6,344 nucleotides of DNA from Acidobacteriota bacterium. Lineage in GTDB: Bacteria > Acidobacteriota > Blastocatellia > Pyrinomonadales > Pyrinomonadaceae. The stretch covers positions 1 to 6,344 of the forward strand of contig JAHEEZ010000209.1 of the NCBI GenBank assembly GCA_024640445.1. Direction: 5' to 3'. The notes beneath the pieces were generated by a model. It was not told the origin of the DNA, made no database searches, and saw nothing but the letters and a program-made list of their open reading frames with translations. Of the stretch, positions 4,765-6,344 are shown piece after piece (within the stretch, counting starts at the first letter, position 1; each line of letters opens with the position of its first letter). Both the position numbers and the translations under genes were made by a program.

Positions 4765-5610
4765 ATGATGAACAAGACTAATTTGCTTAAGCCTGCGGCG
4801 CTGATCGCTTTTTCAGCGCTGTTCTTATTCGCATCCTGCGGTGCCTCGTCTGAAGAGACCGCAAACAATTCAGCCGCCCCGGCAAACGAAGCCGCTGCTG
4901 AATCGCCCTCGGAATCCGCTGCAACAAATGCACCCGCGAACGAGAATGCCGCTTCCGGTACGAACACCAACGGTGTTACGAAGAATGAGCAGGGAGACGA
5001 GATAAGGACCGAACGGGTCAGCTTCGCGAAAGGCGCATCGTCAGCCGCTGTTAAGGGTACCGTCAAGGGCTACGACGTTATCGACTACATTGTAAACGCG
5101 CAGAAGGGACAGACGATGTCTGTATCGCTCAAATCTTCAAGCAGGTTCGCGTACTTCAACATCCGTTCGGGCAAAGACGGTTTTGCGGCGGAGATGGATG
5201 TCGATCCGAAGCCGATGGACGTAACAAACTGGAAAGGCGCCCTGCCTAAATCAGGCGATTTCTACATTCGTGTTTATCTTGTGCGGGCCGAAGCAAGACG
5301 TGACGGTAAAGCGGACTTCACTCTCAATATCGCCGTCACCGGCGGAGGCTCGAACGAATCCGCGGCTCTCCCCGGAATGGTCACTTACAGTTGTTCTGAA
5401 AACCTGGAGATATATGCGACGCTCAAGAATGGCGGCGAAAGGATCGAGGTGGAAGTCGGCGATACCTTGCTACGGCTTAACCGGACACGTACCGGCGGCG
5501 GCAGCACGTATGCCGACAAGGGAGAAAAGAACACATTTTGGATAAATGGCGATGACGCCCGGCTCAGCTTCAGGGGAGAGGACTACACTTGCAAAATAAA
5601 GGGATCCTAG
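4765..5610 (+). CDS. Lipoprotein with PliG-like and MliC-like lysozyme-inhibitor domains
   Basis: This 281-residue lipoprotein has a type II signal with lipobox F-A-S-C (lipidated C25), then an Ala/Asn/Glu/Ser/Pro-rich tether (27-70) that would hold the rest away from the membrane. AAGGAAG at 4753-4759 supports ATG 4765 (or 4768). Domain 1 (about 82-192) resembles the periplasmic g-type lysozyme inhibitor PliG (E. coli YcgK): F-x-K-G-x-S-S-A, then V-K-G-Y-D, then A-x-K-G-Q-x-x-x-V-S, and later L-P-x-S-G-x-x-x-I-R-V with a following R-x-x-A-R. Domain 2 (about 205-279) resembles MliC/PliC c-type lysozyme inhibitors: Y-S-C (C210), F-W-I-N-G-D-D-A-R-L (258-267) and Y-T-C (C276), giving the family's single disulfide. 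The Lys usual in W-x-K-G is Asn261 and the usual S-G-x-R-Y loop reads G-G-S-T-Y, so inhibition through domain 2 may be altered. Both assignments come from remembered family patterns. Confidence 0.8.
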   Translation: MMNKTNLLKPAALIAFSALFLFASCGASSEETANNSAAPANEAAAESPSESAATNAPANENAASGTNTNGVTKNEQGDEIRTERVSFAKGASSAAVKGTVKGYDVIDYIVNAQKGQTMSVSLKSSSRFAYFNIRSGKDGFAAEMDVDPKPMDVTNWKGALPKSGDFYIRVYLVRAEARRDGKADFTLNIAVTGGGSNESAALPGMVTYSCSENLEIYATLKNGGERIEVEVGDTLLRLNRTRTGGGSTYADKGEKNTFWINGDDARLSFRGEDYTCKIKGS

Positions 5611-5653
5611 TCCATTAGGATCTTTCCGGCCGGGTTCTTTCCTGAATCCGGCC
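5603..5653 (+). terminator. Tandem hairpins between the lipoprotein and SYLF genes
   Basis: GATCCTA/TAGGATC (5603-5609 and 5616-5622) is a perfect 7-bp hairpin taking in the stop codon. It is followed by GGCCGGGTTC/GAATCCGGCC (5628-5637 and 5644-5653), a 10-bp stem with one G.T pair. No real T-run follows (AATATTTAAG), so a role in attenuation, processing or mRNA stability is at least as likely as full termination. The SYLF Shine-Dalgarno begins 12 nt later. Confidence 0.5.
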
Positions 5654-5676
5654 CGCAATATTTAAGAGGTATCATT

Positions 5677-6344
5677 ATGAAGAACAGATCATTTGCCCTG
5701 TCGTTGGTATTGATGACGTTGGCTCTAATTCTCTCGGGTTCGTTAACGGTAACGGCCCAGACAAAACAGGAAAAAGAGGTCAAGGTCGTTTCTGAACTTA
5801 GCGCCGATTCGGCAAAATCGCTTGACGGCATCATGGCGGTCAGCGACAAAGCAATACCAAAACGGCTTCTCAAAGACGCGAAAGCGATAGCCGTCTTTCC
5901 AAGTGTAATCAAGGCTGCTTTCATATTCGGCGGTAAGGGAGGCAAGGGACTGATCTCCAGGAAGCTAAAAAGCGGCTGGAGCGCCCCCGCTGTATTCAAA
6001 CTCGCCGGCGGCGGCGCGGGTTTTCAGATCGGAGGCTCCCAAACCCAAGTCGTTCTCCTTTTCATGTCAGACGACAGCCTTGAGAATCTCCTGAAGAGCA
6101 AGTTCAAGATCGGAGGTGATGCGGCGGCGGCGGCCGGCCCCGTCGGACGCTCAGCGGAGGCTTCGACCGACGCGAGACTGGAAGCGGAGATACTCTCGTA
6201 TTCCAAAAGCAAGGGACTCTTTGCGGGCATATCCATTGATGGCGCTGTTCTTAGTCCGGACAATGACGCCAATAAAGCAGTTTACGGCTTAGAGGCAAAA
6301 GAGCTTCTGACCGGAACGAACAAAGTCGCGATCGCGGACATACC
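5677..6344 (+). CDS. SYLF/Ysc84-domain lipid-binding exported protein (3' end outside window)
   Basis: The reading frame is open from ATG 5677 to the window edge, giving 222 codons. AGAGG (5665-5669) lies 7 nt before the start. A Sec signal peptide (1-27, ending VTA before Q28) precedes a SYLF (Ysc84/DUF500) domain from about residue 40: a helical N-terminal part, the signature LLKDAKAIAVFPSVIKAAFI (64-83), the Gly-rich GGKGGKG (85-91), W-S-A-P-A-V-F, GGGAGFQIG, then VVLLFMSDD and the Ala-rich DAAAAAGPVGRSAEA stretch. SYLF domains bind phospholipids or phosphoinositides in eukaryotes; bacterial exported members are little understood and presumably act at the inner face of the outer membrane or in the periplasm. 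Bacterial SYLF proteins are usually little longer than this, so only a short C-terminal piece should be missing. It is the fourth exported product in a row on this strand. Confidence 0.92.
   Translation, partial: MKNRSFALSLVLMTLALILSGSLTVTAQTKQEKEVKVVSELSADSAKSLDGIMAVSDKAIPKRLLKDAKAIAVFPSVIKAAFIFGGKGGKGLISRKLKSGWSAPAVFKLAGGGAGFQIGGSQTQVVLLFMSDDSLENLLKSKFKIGGDAAAAAGPVGRSAEASTDARLEAEILSYSKSKGLFAGISIDGAVLSPDNDANKAVYGLEAKELLTGTNKVAIADI

Noticed and set aside
4701..5066. A 121-codon minus-strand frame opposite the lipoprotein gene
   Set aside because: Ala/Ser-rich antisense of the lipoprotein's low-complexity tether; no start signal.

Overview
The window reads as chromosomal DNA of a Gram-negative, diderm bacterium of moderate GC content. 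Two Lol/Sec-exported families that are frequent in Acidobacteriota (a DUF3011 protein, and a lipoprotein with an Asn/Ala/Glu/Pro-rich tether), together with a textbook TTGACA/TAGAAT promoter before a tRNA gene, make Acidobacteriota of the Blastocatellia/Pyrinomonadaceae kind my best guess. That assignment is an inference from protein style, not from a marker gene.

Layout. 1-676: no convincing gene; two short frames are open from the left edge, and an 18-bp dyad (637-654) lies just before the next gene. 677-1417: a NarL/FixJ-type regulator whose receiver domain has lost every phosphorylation residue while its LuxR helix-turn-helix is intact. 1506-1545: long hairpin, probably a terminator. 1770-1943: a compact tRNA-Gly(CCC) unit with its own consensus promoter and intrinsic terminator. 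1944-2786: a regulatory-looking stretch rich in inverted repeats. It may carry a 54-residue Cys-containing small protein on the minus strand (2236-2400) with a strong Shine-Dalgarno, three TACGT boxes, and a 70-bp inverted-repeat element.

2787-6344 (right edge): four same-strand genes, all with export signals. They encode (1) a DUF3011 protein with a glycine zipper, four Y-x-x-G-Y-x-x-G repeats and a C-terminal beta-rich domain; (2) a family-3 solute-binding protein with no transporter genes beside it; (3) a lipoprotein that appears to join a PliG-like (g-type lysozyme inhibitor) domain to an MliC/PliC-like (c-type lysozyme inhibitor) domain; and (4) a SYLF/Ysc84 lipid-binding protein cut by the window edge. 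Genes 1 and 2 are 19 bp apart. The gaps after genes 2 and 3 each hold a hairpin that swallows the stop codon followed by a stronger GC-rich hairpin, so expression is probably graded or partly uncoupled.

The most interesting content is this exported cassette, which I read as an envelope-protection or envelope-interaction set centred on a two-headed lysozyme-inhibitor lipoprotein. The structured intergenic DNA upstream and the phosphorylation-blind regulator are the next most interesting.
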